From Desulfofundulus australicus DSM 11792 (lineage in GTDB: Bacteria; Bacillota; Desulfotomaculia; Desulfotomaculales; Desulfovirgulaceae): a stretch of 47,243 nt of DNA. Under the pieces are notes generated by a model. That model was not told the origin of the DNA. It was given only the letters and a program-made list of their open reading frames with translations, and made no database searches. The position numbers were made by a program, and so were the translations under genes. Within the stretch, counting starts at the first letter, position 1. Every line of letters begins with the position of its first letter. This document shows, piece after piece, positions 24,549-31,076 of the stretch. The stretch is taken from assembly GCF_900129285.1 (NCBI RefSeq), contig NZ_FQUW01000022.1:1-47243 (forward strand), given 5' to 3'.

Positions 24549-25880
24549 TTAAGATGCCGCGGCTTTTTGACGGCATTTTTCCTGGTACATGCGGGTATCG
24601 GCCAGCCGGATCAGTTCTTCGTGGTCGGATATTTCCCGCCCCTGACCCAGGGTAGCAACCCCTATGCTCAGGCAGACGGGCAGCGGGAACCCCGGGGTGA
24701 TGGCTTCTCCGGCAATCCTTTTTCGCAGCCGGTCCGCCACCTCCCGGGCTCCTTCTTCCCCTGTGCAGGGGAGGATTACGGCAAATTCGTCGCCTCCAAT
24801 GCGAAAACAGAGGTCATATCTGCGGCAGGATTGCTGTATTAGTTTAGCAATACGTTTCAAGGCCCTGTCACCCGCTGGATGTCCCAGGTTATCGTTGATG
24901 ATCTTAAAATTGGTAACGTCGATCATTAGCAGGGAACAGGGCTGATGGCAGCGCATGGAACGGCTGGACTCCTTTTCCAGGGCTTCCTGGAAAGCCAGGC
25001 GGTTGCCCAGGCCGGTGAGGAAATCGGTGCGGGCCATCTTCTCCAGCTTTTCCTTGGCTGCCAGCAGCTGTTCGTTAATCCGCACAAGTTCCCGGTTTTT
25101 TTCCTCCAGCAGCCTCATATAATCTTTCAGCTTGCGCCCCATATGTACCTGCTCGGTTACGTCCCGGGCAATTCCCCGCACGAAGGGATTCTTACCCTTA
25201 AACAGGACGGAATGGTATTCCCAGAAGATCTCCCTGCCCTCTTTGGTCAGGCCCCGCATCAGACCACGCGCCTCGCCTTTTTCCGTTATTTCCTTCAGGT
25301 ACTGACCCAGCAGGTGTTTCACCTGCGGGTGGAGGAAAGAGCTGATTTCCCTGCCTGCCAGCTCATCCGGTAAGAAACCGGTATAGCGGGTCAGGGCGGG
25401 GTTAAGGGCCAGGAATCGCCCTTCCAGGTCGTGGAGGTAAATGATATCGTTGACATTTTCAAAAATATCCCGCAGGCGTGCTTCGGCCCGCCGCAGTTCT
25501 TCCAGCAGATTCCTTTCCCTGGTGATATCCAGAAGCTGTCCCAGGATAGCCGGGCGTTGGGCAAAGGTAATTAAAGAAAAATACCCCCGCAGGTGCAGCA
25601 CTTCCCCGTAACGGTTTAACGCCCGGAACTCGTAGGATGGAGGAATATTATTTCCGGTCATTCTTTGGGTAGCACGTTCCATGAGGAGCGGTCTGTCTTC
25701 CGGGTGAACCAGGTCCCAAACGTTCATCTGCAGGAGTTCTGGCCCGGGAAACCCGGTCAAATCCACCAGTTGCCTGTTTACATATTTAAAGGAGTTATCC
25801 TGGAATATGTATATGGGCAGGGGGATGTGATCGAATAAGGGCAAGAATTCCCCCTTACTAAAGTCATGGGTAATCAACAA
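24549..25880 (-). CDS. PAS-PAS diguanylate cyclase
   Basis: A 443-aa sensor enzyme making cyclic di-GMP. Residues ~10-120 and ~130-250 are PAS domains (YIFQDNSFKYVN; ALTRYTGFLPDELAG), ~250-285 a coiled-coil linker, and ~285-440 the GGDEF domain with intact signature GGDEFAVILP. Five residues before it lies RRYD, matching the RxxD product-inhibition I-site. No signal peptide or membrane segment is seen, so it should be cytoplasmic. The start TTG 25880 has only weak ribosome-site sequence; TTG 25877 is also possible. It lies downstream of, and in the same direction as, the SCP2 gene. Confidence 0.9.
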   Translation of the reverse strand: MLITHDFSKGEFLPLFDHIPLPIYIFQDNSFKYVNRQLVDLTGFPGPELLQMNVWDLVHPEDRPLLMERATQRMTGNNIPPSYEFRALNRYGEVLHLRGYFSLITFAQRPAILGQLLDITRERNLLEELRRAEARLRDIFENVNDIIYLHDLEGRFLALNPALTRYTGFLPDELAGREISSFLHPQVKHLLGQYLKEITEKGEARGLMRGLTKEGREIFWEYHSVLFKGKNPFVRGIARDVTEQVHMGRKLKDYMRLLEEKNRELVRINEQLLAAKEKLEKMARTDFLTGLGNRLAFQEALEKESSRSMRCHQPCSLLMIDVTNFKIINDNLGHPAGDRALKRIAKLIQQSCRRYDLCFRIGGDEFAVILPCTGEEGAREVADRLRKRIAGEAITPGFPLPVCLSIGVATLGQGREISDHEELIRLADTRMYQEKCRQKAAAS

Positions 25881-25910
25881 ACATCACCACCCCGGCCGGC
25901 CGGCAAGAGC

Positions 25911-25941
25911 AAAGTGCGGGCCGTTCAGCTTTAAAGTGCGG
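25911..25941. repeat. 9-bp direct repeat upstream of diguanylate cyclase
   Basis: AAAGTGCGG occurs at 25911-25919 and 25933-25941, 22 bases apart (two helical turns), 31-60 bases upstream of the diguanylate cyclase start. A regulator pair site is possible. Confidence 0.4.
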
Positions 25942-26018
25942 TCTAACTGTTTACTGCAGGGCGGCTTTCTCTGGTCTTGGACAGGAAACCGTCCCGAAGG
26001 GGCGGTACTGGCCCTAAA

Positions 26019-26336
26019 TTAAAGCAAGCTTTGCAGCTTTAAGGCCAGGTTAAAATCGCCGCTGATGGTAAGCTTACCGGTCATAAAGGCTGTGATGGCG
26101 TTGAGTTTGCCGGAGACAAGGTCGATAAAGTCACTGACCTGCATGGTTATGGTTACGTCGGGGTTTTCCGCCGTCCCCTGCTCAATGCTTCCCCGCCCGT
26201 CCTGAAATTTAAGGATATAATTGCCACCCCCATCCCCTTCCAGTATAAACTGGTAAGTTGCTGTTGTCGCTTCCATACCGGGAGGGGCGCTGATGTTTTC
26301 CTTTAATTTTTCTACCGTTTCCTCCAGGGTAAACAA
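26019..26336 (-). CDS. SCP2 sterol-transfer-domain protein
   Basis: A 105-aa single-domain SCP2-family protein. Typical features are the beta strands YQFILEGDGGGNYILKF and DVTITMQVSDFIDLVSGKL, and the final TGKLTISGDFNLALKLQSLL, which is the hallmark of SCP2 ends. These domains bind lipids or acyl chains in a hydrophobic tunnel. The likely start is TTG 26336, 8-9 bases after AGAGG; GTG 26345 overlaps the ribosome site. It is divergent from the alcohol dehydrogenase and may carry hydrophobic or acyl intermediates for the catabolic region, which is inference. Confidence 0.85.
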   Translation of the reverse strand: MFTLEETVEKLKENISAPPGMEATTATYQFILEGDGGGNYILKFQDGRGSIEQGTAENPDVTITMQVSDFIDLVSGKLNAITAFMTGKLTISGDFNLALKLQSLL

Positions 26337-26396
26337 AAAAATCACCTCTTTTTGGCTGAATTAATGCAGGCTTAAAATGGCGCTCCAACCAGAGGT

Positions 26397-26413
26397 TAGC
26401 AAATATAATCCCT
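26397..26413 (-). promoter_or_regulatory. Weak sigma-54-like promoter before SCP2 gene
   Basis: Minus strand AGGGATTATATTTGCTA: GG-N10-GC spacing and TTTGC at -12 fit, but the -24 begins AGG instead of TGG. Predicted start near 26388. Confidence 0.35.
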
Positions 26414-26428
26414 CTGTGTCAAGAATAT

Positions 26429-26448
26429 TTAAAACATTTTACGATCGT
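26429..26448. promoter_or_regulatory. Candidate activator site between SCP2 and alcohol dehydrogenase
   Basis: TTAAAACATTTT (26429-26440) resembles TTGAAACATTTT at 34756-34767 (11 of 12 positions). It is followed by the palindrome ACGATCGT (26441-26448). It lies about 115 bases upstream of the start predicted for the alcohol dehydrogenase promoter. Confidence 0.45.
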
Positions 26449-26525
26449 CAAAGGCTTGGGAAGGAATAAATTTCTAATAACCGTATTTTTAATTTATCCT
26501 GCCGTTAAAGAAGACGGGGCTATTA

Positions 26526-26542
26526 TAGGAATAATTTTTGCA
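26526..26542 (+). promoter_or_regulatory. Sigma-54-like promoter before Fe-alcohol dehydrogenase
   Basis: TAGGAATAATTTTTGCA: GG 26528-26529, GC 26540-26541, spacing 10, with TTTGCA at -12; -24 is AGG rather than TGG. Predicted start near 26553, 70 bases before ATG 26623. Confidence 0.55.
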
Positions 26543-26622
26543 ATACTTGCTTATTTGCGGTTTCTTTGGAGTATGCGAGGTTTGGCAGCGAGGTTTAAAT
26601 TTATTTTGCAGGGGGTGTTGTG

Positions 26623-27864
26623 ATGGAAAGGCCCAAATATGCTTTCGAAAATCCTGCTGTACGGTTGCTGTACAGTATCTCGGGTGCCTCCGCTATCCGC
26701 GGGCTACAAACAATAGTGGTTTGCCCGCGGGTTATGATTGGCATCCAGGCGTTTAACGCCCTTGGTAAAAATGTCAGGGCGCTTGCTTTCAGTGACCGGG
26801 CCATGATTATTACCGATAAAGTGGTCCGGGTTTCGGGGGAGCGGGTGAAAGAAAATCTGGTTCAGGCGGGGTTTGCGGTGGAAATCTGGGACGATGCCCT
26901 GCCCGAGGCTCCTCTGGAAAACATCCTGCGCGGTGCGGAGGTCATGAGGGCTCACCAGCCCTCGGTAATTGTGGCCGTTGGTGGTGGTTCGGTAATCGAT
27001 ACAGCCAAAATGGTGTGGTTGCTTTACGAAAAACCGGATGTAGATTTCCGGAACCTGTCCCCAACTGCGCCGCTGGGGCTGAGGAAGAAAGCCTTCCTTA
27101 TCGGCATCCCGACCACTGCCGGTACCGGCTCGGAGGCGACCTCGGCAGCGGTAATTACCGATGGTAGCCACAAGATTCCCCTGACCCATCCCGAACTGGT
27201 ACCCGATATTGCTGTCCTCGACCCCCGCTTTACCGTGTCCATGCCGCCGCAGCTGACAATGTGGACGGGTGTGGACGCGCTGGCCCACGCGGTGGGTGCT
27301 TACCTGACCTGCAACAGGGCCAGTGAATATACGGATAGTTTTGCCCTGCAGGCAATCAGGTTAATCTTTAAGTATTTACCGCGGGCTATTGAGGACGGCA
27401 GGGATCTGGAGGCGCGGCAGAAAATGCTGGTGGCAGCCAACCTGGCCGGCATGGCCTTCAGCAACGGTGCGGCGGGCATTGATCATGCCCTGGGTCATAC
27501 CATCGGGAAAAAATTTGGCCTGCACCATGGGCTGAGCGTTGGTGTCTTCCTGCCTTATGTTTGCGCATTTTATGCCCGCCGTTTGGGGAGGGTGGACCAG
27601 CTGGCCCGGGAGCTCGGATATGAGAACGGCGATGAATTTATCAGGGCCCTCATCTCCTTCTATGAAAGCATTGGTTTTGCCCATTACTTCTTCGCCTACC
27701 CCCAGGTAAAAAGGGAGGCTTTTGAGGCTGCGTTTGATGAACTGGTTTCCTGGTCGCTGACGGACCCGTGTACGGCGGTGGCCCCCGTTCCCATTACCCC
27801 TGATGACTACGGGAAGATCATCCGGTCTGCCTTTACGGGACAGCTCAAAGGAGTGATGAGCTGA
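26623..27864 (+). CDS. Iron-containing alcohol dehydrogenase
   Basis: A 413-aa group III (Fe-type) alcohol dehydrogenase. The NAD(P) motif is VAVGGGSVIDTAK (~110), followed by PTTAGTGSEAT (~150). The four metal ligands known for the family fall at Asp218, His222, His288 and His302, with the standard 4- and 14-residue spacings. It oxidises a primary alcohol to aldehyde or works in reverse; family members include 4-hydroxybutyrate and butanol dehydrogenases. ATG 26623 is used because the G-rich ribosome site is 26611-26615. It has a sigma-54-like promoter and its stop is directly followed by the start of the aldehyde:ferredoxin oxidoreductase, so alcohol and aldehyde oxidation are coupled in one unit. 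Confidence 0.93.
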   Translation: MERPKYAFENPAVRLLYSISGASAIRGLQTIVVCPRVMIGIQAFNALGKNVRALAFSDRAMIITDKVVRVSGERVKENLVQAGFAVEIWDDALPEAPLENILRGAEVMRAHQPSVIVAVGGGSVIDTAKMVWLLYEKPDVDFRNLSPTAPLGLRKKAFLIGIPTTAGTGSEATSAAVITDGSHKIPLTHPELVPDIAVLDPRFTVSMPPQLTMWTGVDALAHAVGAYLTCNRASEYTDSFALQAIRLIFKYLPRAIEDGRDLEARQKMLVAANLAGMAFSNGAAGIDHALGHTIGKKFGLHHGLSVGVFLPYVCAFYARRLGRVDQLARELGYENGDEFIRALISFYESIGFAHYFFAYPQVKREAFEAAFDELVSWSLTDPCTAVAPVPITPDDYGKIIRSAFTGQLKGVMS

Positions 27865-29664
27865 ATGCTGGGATTCGTAGGAAAAATTGCTTGCGTAAAT
27901 TTGACTGACGGCACGGTGGAAGTAAGGCCTACACCGGTAAAGGAAGCCGGGAAGTTTATCGGTGGCAGCGGCCTCGCCGCCAGGCTGCTCTACCATGACC
28001 TGAAGCCGGAGGTGGGGCCGCTGGAGGAAGGGTCCCCCGTAGCCATATTTGCCGGGCCGGTTACCGGCACCGCTGTTCCCAGTTCATCCCGTTTTGTGGT
28101 GTGCGGGAGGTCCCCCCTGACCGGGTTCTGGGGAGAGTCCACATCGGGAGGCAAATTTGGTGTTGTACTCAAAAGAGCCGGCTTCGACGGGTTGATCATC
28201 ACCGGAAAGGCCCGGGAACTGGTATACCTGCTGGTTGAGAACGGGAAAGTGGAAATCAAGCCGGCCTTTAACCTCAAGGGGCGCGACACTTACGGGACGC
28301 AGGAGGAACTCAAAAAAGTTCACGGGACGGAAGCCAGTGTTGCCTGTATCGGTACTGCCGGCGAAAACCTGGTGCCCATTGCCTCTGTAATCAACGATAA
28401 TGGTCGTGCCGCCGGGCGGATGGGTTTCGGCGCCGCTCTGGGGAGCAAAAACCTGAAAGCCATTGTCGCTGCCGGTAGGGGTGAAATCCCGGTGGCCAGC
28501 ACACAGGCCCTGCAGGAGCTTGCCCGGGGACTCAACGCCCTGTATAAAAAGACCACTCTTTTAACCAACCAGTTTGGTACCCTGGGCTACCTGGACATCG
28601 GATATTACTTCGGTGATGTTCCCGTTAAGTACTTTACCAGGGGGATTTTCCCCATCGACCGGATGAACGCCCGCCGGTTCAGGGAGGAGTACGCCGTTCA
28701 TGCCAGGGCCTGCTGGGGGTGTCCCATTGGTTGCGGGCGTGAGCTGAAATTTAAAGGCAGGGTTGTTGATGGTCCCGAATATGAAACCGCAGTATCCTTT
28801 GGCCCGCTGCTCGAGAACTTTGATCTGGATACCATCGTCGAGGCGAACCACCTGGCCAACTGCCATGGTTTTGATACTATCTCTGCAGGGGTTACCCTTG
28901 GATTCCTGATGTATCTTAAGGAGCAGAACATGCTGCCCGCCGGCTTGAAGGAGGAGGTACCGGCTTTTGGTGACCGGGAGGGTATCCTGGAGGCACTTAA
29001 ACAAACCGCCGAAAACCGGGGTATCGGGCGGCTGATAGGCCAGGGGGTGACCAGGACGGCGAAGGAACTGGGCGTATCGCAGGGCTATGCCGCCGCTGTA
29101 CGCGGGCTGGAGATCCCCATGCACGAGCCGCGGGCTTCTGTGGGCCAGGCCTTGAGCTACGCCACGGGTCCACGGGGTGCCTGCCACCAGCGGGGAGATT
29201 TCTTCCAGGTGGATCTAGGCCTGCTCAAGGACGGGGACCTGCACATCCGCGGGGGGGACAGGACTAACCTGCAGGGCAGGGTTGAAGCGGTGGTTAACCT
29301 CCAGTGCCTGCGGGAGCTGGATAACTGTCTGTTGAAATGTAACTTTGCCTTTACGCCGCTCAAGGTGGTTGTGGATGCCCTGAAGGCAGTTACCGGGTAT
29401 CCCTGGACTCCGGAAAATACGCTGCAGGCGGCTAAAAATTCTCTGGCCGTCAAGAGAATGATTTCTTTCAACCTGGGCAGCAGCTCCGCTGACGACCGCC
29501 TGCCGGACCATTTCAGGAAGGCACTTGGTGAAGGAGGGGCTTACGGTATCGTACCCGACATTGAGAAATACCTGCCTGAATTTTACCGGCTTCAGGGCTG
29601 GAATGAGGATGGTACTGTGCCCCGGGAGCTGGTTTCGAGGCTGATTGCCGATGATAAAAATTAA
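27865..29664 (+). CDS. Aldehyde:ferredoxin oxidoreductase (tungsten-pterin)
   Basis: A 599-aa AOR-family enzyme, full length. The [4Fe-4S] ligands Cys283-x2-Cys286-x3-Cys290 (CWGCPIGC) and the fourth, Cys488 (LDNCLLK), are all present, as are the early VTGTAVPSSSRF and GRAAGRMGFGAALGSKNLKAI (pterin region, ~172-192). The family oxidises aldehydes to carboxylic acids with ferredoxin as acceptor and normally holds tungsten bis-pterin. Start ATG 27865 abuts the TGA of the alcohol dehydrogenase. The product acid could be activated by the acyl-CoA ligases at 11283, 19167 or 31077. The MoaD-like gene overlaps its 3' end. Confidence 0.95.
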   Translation: MLGFVGKIACVNLTDGTVEVRPTPVKEAGKFIGGSGLAARLLYHDLKPEVGPLEEGSPVAIFAGPVTGTAVPSSSRFVVCGRSPLTGFWGESTSGGKFGVVLKRAGFDGLIITGKARELVYLLVENGKVEIKPAFNLKGRDTYGTQEELKKVHGTEASVACIGTAGENLVPIASVINDNGRAAGRMGFGAALGSKNLKAIVAAGRGEIPVASTQALQELARGLNALYKKTTLLTNQFGTLGYLDIGYYFGDVPVKYFTRGIFPIDRMNARRFREEYAVHARACWGCPIGCGRELKFKGRVVDGPEYETAVSFGPLLENFDLDTIVEANHLANCHGFDTISAGVTLGFLMYLKEQNMLPAGLKEEVPAFGDREGILEALKQTAENRGIGRLIGQGVTRTAKELGVSQGYAAAVRGLEIPMHEPRASVGQALSYATGPRGACHQRGDFFQVDLGLLKDGDLHIRGGDRTNLQGRVEAVVNLQCLRELDNCLLKCNFAFTPLKVVVDALKAVTGYPWTPENTLQAAKNSLAVKRMISFNLGSSSADDRLPDHFRKALGEGGAYGIVPDIEKYLPEFYRLQGWNEDGTVPRELVSRLIADDKN

Positions 29665-29872
29665 AGTAACCTATGCCTCGGTGCTCATGCGCGAGCCGGA
29701 AGAAGTGGAATTGACCAGTGGAACCCTGGGAGAACTGAAGGAAATTGCGGCCCAAAAGCTGGGGAGCGTGGCAGTATGTTTTGCCTCCGGGGGGAACCTT
29801 CTCACTGACCCGGGGCTAAAACTGGCGGAGAACCAGGAGGTTTTTATTTTCCCCCTGGTGGCAGGAGGATAA
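29651..29872 (+). CDS. MoaD/ThiS-like sulfur carrier protein
   Basis: A 73-aa ubiquitin-fold protein ending in the di-glycine VAGG, the thiocarboxylation site of MoaD/ThiS proteins. The start ATG 29651 overlaps the end of the aldehyde:ferredoxin oxidoreductase gene by 14 bases, so translation is coupled. Such small carriers often sit with AOR genes and supply sulfur for the tungsten/molybdenum pterin dithiolene. An AOR-dedicated role is inferred from the overlap. ThiS-like function cannot be excluded by sequence alone. Confidence 0.88.
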   Translation: MIKIKVTYASVLMREPEEVELTSGTLGELKEIAAQKLGSVAVCFASGGNLLTDPGLKLAENQEVFIFPLVAGG

Positions 29873-29883
29873 AACCGGCTGGC

Positions 29884-29930
29884 GGCGGGGCCCACTGCCA
29901 GGTGTTTCGGGGGCCCCGCCCTGTTTATTT
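29884..29930 (+). terminator. Intrinsic terminator after AOR operon
   Basis: GGCGGGGCCC (29884-29893) pairs perfectly with GGGCCCCGCC (29911-29920), followed by CTGTTTATTT. Confidence 0.75.
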
Positions 29931-30139
29931 CGGGGACTCCCGCGTAGTATGGCTGAAGAGAAGAGTGCCGGTCAGGGTTTAAACCATAAACCGGAACCAT
30001 TCCTCTAAAAATATTGACTTTTAGACGGGGTTATATAACCCTGTTAATTTTTTAAATACCCTTGTTAACATTGTTAACGTGGATTCCGGCCCGTATCGGG
30101 CTGTGGAGAGAATTAACTTTAATGTTCGTCGCCCGGAAC
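29931..30139. other. Non-coding region with palindrome and GTTAAC repeats
   Basis: No gene is seen. It holds the perfect 14-bp palindrome GGGTTATATAACCC (30028-30041) and two tandem TTGTTAAC copies (30062-30069 and 30071-30078). Both lie upstream of the sigma-54 promoter at 30140 and could be regulator sites. Confidence 0.4.
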
Positions 30140-30156
30140 CTGGAATGTAAATTGCA
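30140..30156 (+). promoter_or_regulatory. Sigma-54 (-24/-12) promoter before membrane protein / ligase
   Basis: CTGGAATGTAAATTGCA: GG 30142-30143, GC 30154-30155, spacing 10, TTGCA at -12. Predicted start near 30166, giving a leader of about 215 nt before TTG 30381. An 8-bp hairpin (TTGCAACA 30152-30159 with TGTTGCAA 30166-30173) overlaps the start. No gene is seen in 30160-30380. Confidence 0.6.
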
Positions 30157-30380
30157 ACAACTGAATGTTGCAACTGGAAGGCATGGAAATGTAGTTCAAT
30201 GGTAGCGCCAGCAGTGCGGGAAAAGAAATTGGCCGGTAAAATTGGTTGAATATATGTAATATTCTTTATATTAAATATTTCATTTTTCCGGTGAAAGGGG
30301 GTGGCAGGGAAAATTTTTACTCCTCTATTTTGTTCCTCTTAAAGCAGGCGCAAAAAAGCTCTTGAAAGGAGTGAAATGGA

Positions 30381-30929
30381 TTGGAAAACCAAAAAGCACC
30401 TCAAGTTCCCTTCAGTGCAAAAATAGTTCTGGGTATTCTTATTGTGGCCCTGGTACTGGTTTCGTTAATCATCTTTGAAACATATCATATTCCCAGCTGG
30501 CCTGCCTATGTAGCAATGATCCTCTTCTTTATCGTGCACGAAAACGTTGCCCTGGTGCCAAATATTATTGTTGGCGGCGCTTTTGGTATTTTCTGCTTTT
30601 TCCTCCTGGAAGTATTTCTCAAAGCAACGGCTCCCCTGATGGGCGGCATCCTGATTCCTGTCCTAATCTTTGTAGGTGTCTTTGTCTTTTTAATCGTCCT
30701 GTTAACTGATTATTTACCTTACCTGTTCAACAGCTTCGCCTTCCTGTACTTTACCATTTCAATTTTGGCTTCGGAGAGTGCCCACAATAACCCGATGGCG
30801 TGGGTTACCTGGCTGGCTACGGAAGTTATCGGCGGGCTGCTGTTGATTTTAGGCGTCATCGGCTCCTTTAAAGTACTGGGAAACATGTTGAGGTCCGCGG
30901 CCAGGTCTGATGCATCAAAATCCACATAA
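30381..30929 (+). CDS. Membrane protein of unknown function (possible DUF1097-like)
   Basis: A 182-aa integral membrane protein with about five or six hydrophobic segments (residues ~13-33, 38-58, 60-80, 88-110, 113-132, 142-165). Short polar ends are seen at both termini. The overall look, small with even glycine-rich helices, is like DUF1097 family proteins, but I am not sure. Start TTG 30381 has AAGGAGTG 8 bases upstream. It lies between a sigma-54 promoter and an acyl-CoA ligase gene, so it may help uptake of the acid or alcohol substrate. That is inference. Confidence 0.75.
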   Translation: MENQKAPQVPFSAKIVLGILIVALVLVSLIIFETYHIPSWPAYVAMILFFIVHENVALVPNIIVGGAFGIFCFFLLEVFLKATAPLMGGILIPVLIFVGVFVFLIVLLTDYLPYLFNSFAFLYFTISILASESAHNNPMAWVTWLATEVIGGLLLILGVIGSFKVLGNMLRSAARSDASKST

Positions 30930-30939
30930 TATTCTTTAA

Positions 30940-30983
30940 TTTGAAACGATAGGTGCTATAAAAAAGATTGGGAACCGGTTCCC
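30940..30983. promoter_or_regulatory. TGAAAC site and GGGAACCGGTTCCC palindrome
   Basis: TTTGAAACGAT (30940-30950) matches the TGAAAC motif found near the sigma-54 promoters. GGGAACCGGTTCCC (30970-30983) is a perfect 14-bp palindrome, a likely operator or small hairpin. No GG-N10-GC element is visible between here and the ligase at 31077. Confidence 0.45.
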
Positions 30984-31076
30984 TCTATATCATCAAATAA
31001 AATAAAATTCTGCCCTGCCTTTTCCGGGGTTGGGCCCTTACCTTCCCTGCATCTTCCGATTCAAGGGGTGATTGAG

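Noticed and set aside
25908-25923. GG-N10-GC element on the minus strand before the diguanylate cyclase
   Set aside because: TTTGC at -12 fits, but -24 is CGG and the predicted start would leave only about 17 bases before the TTG start.
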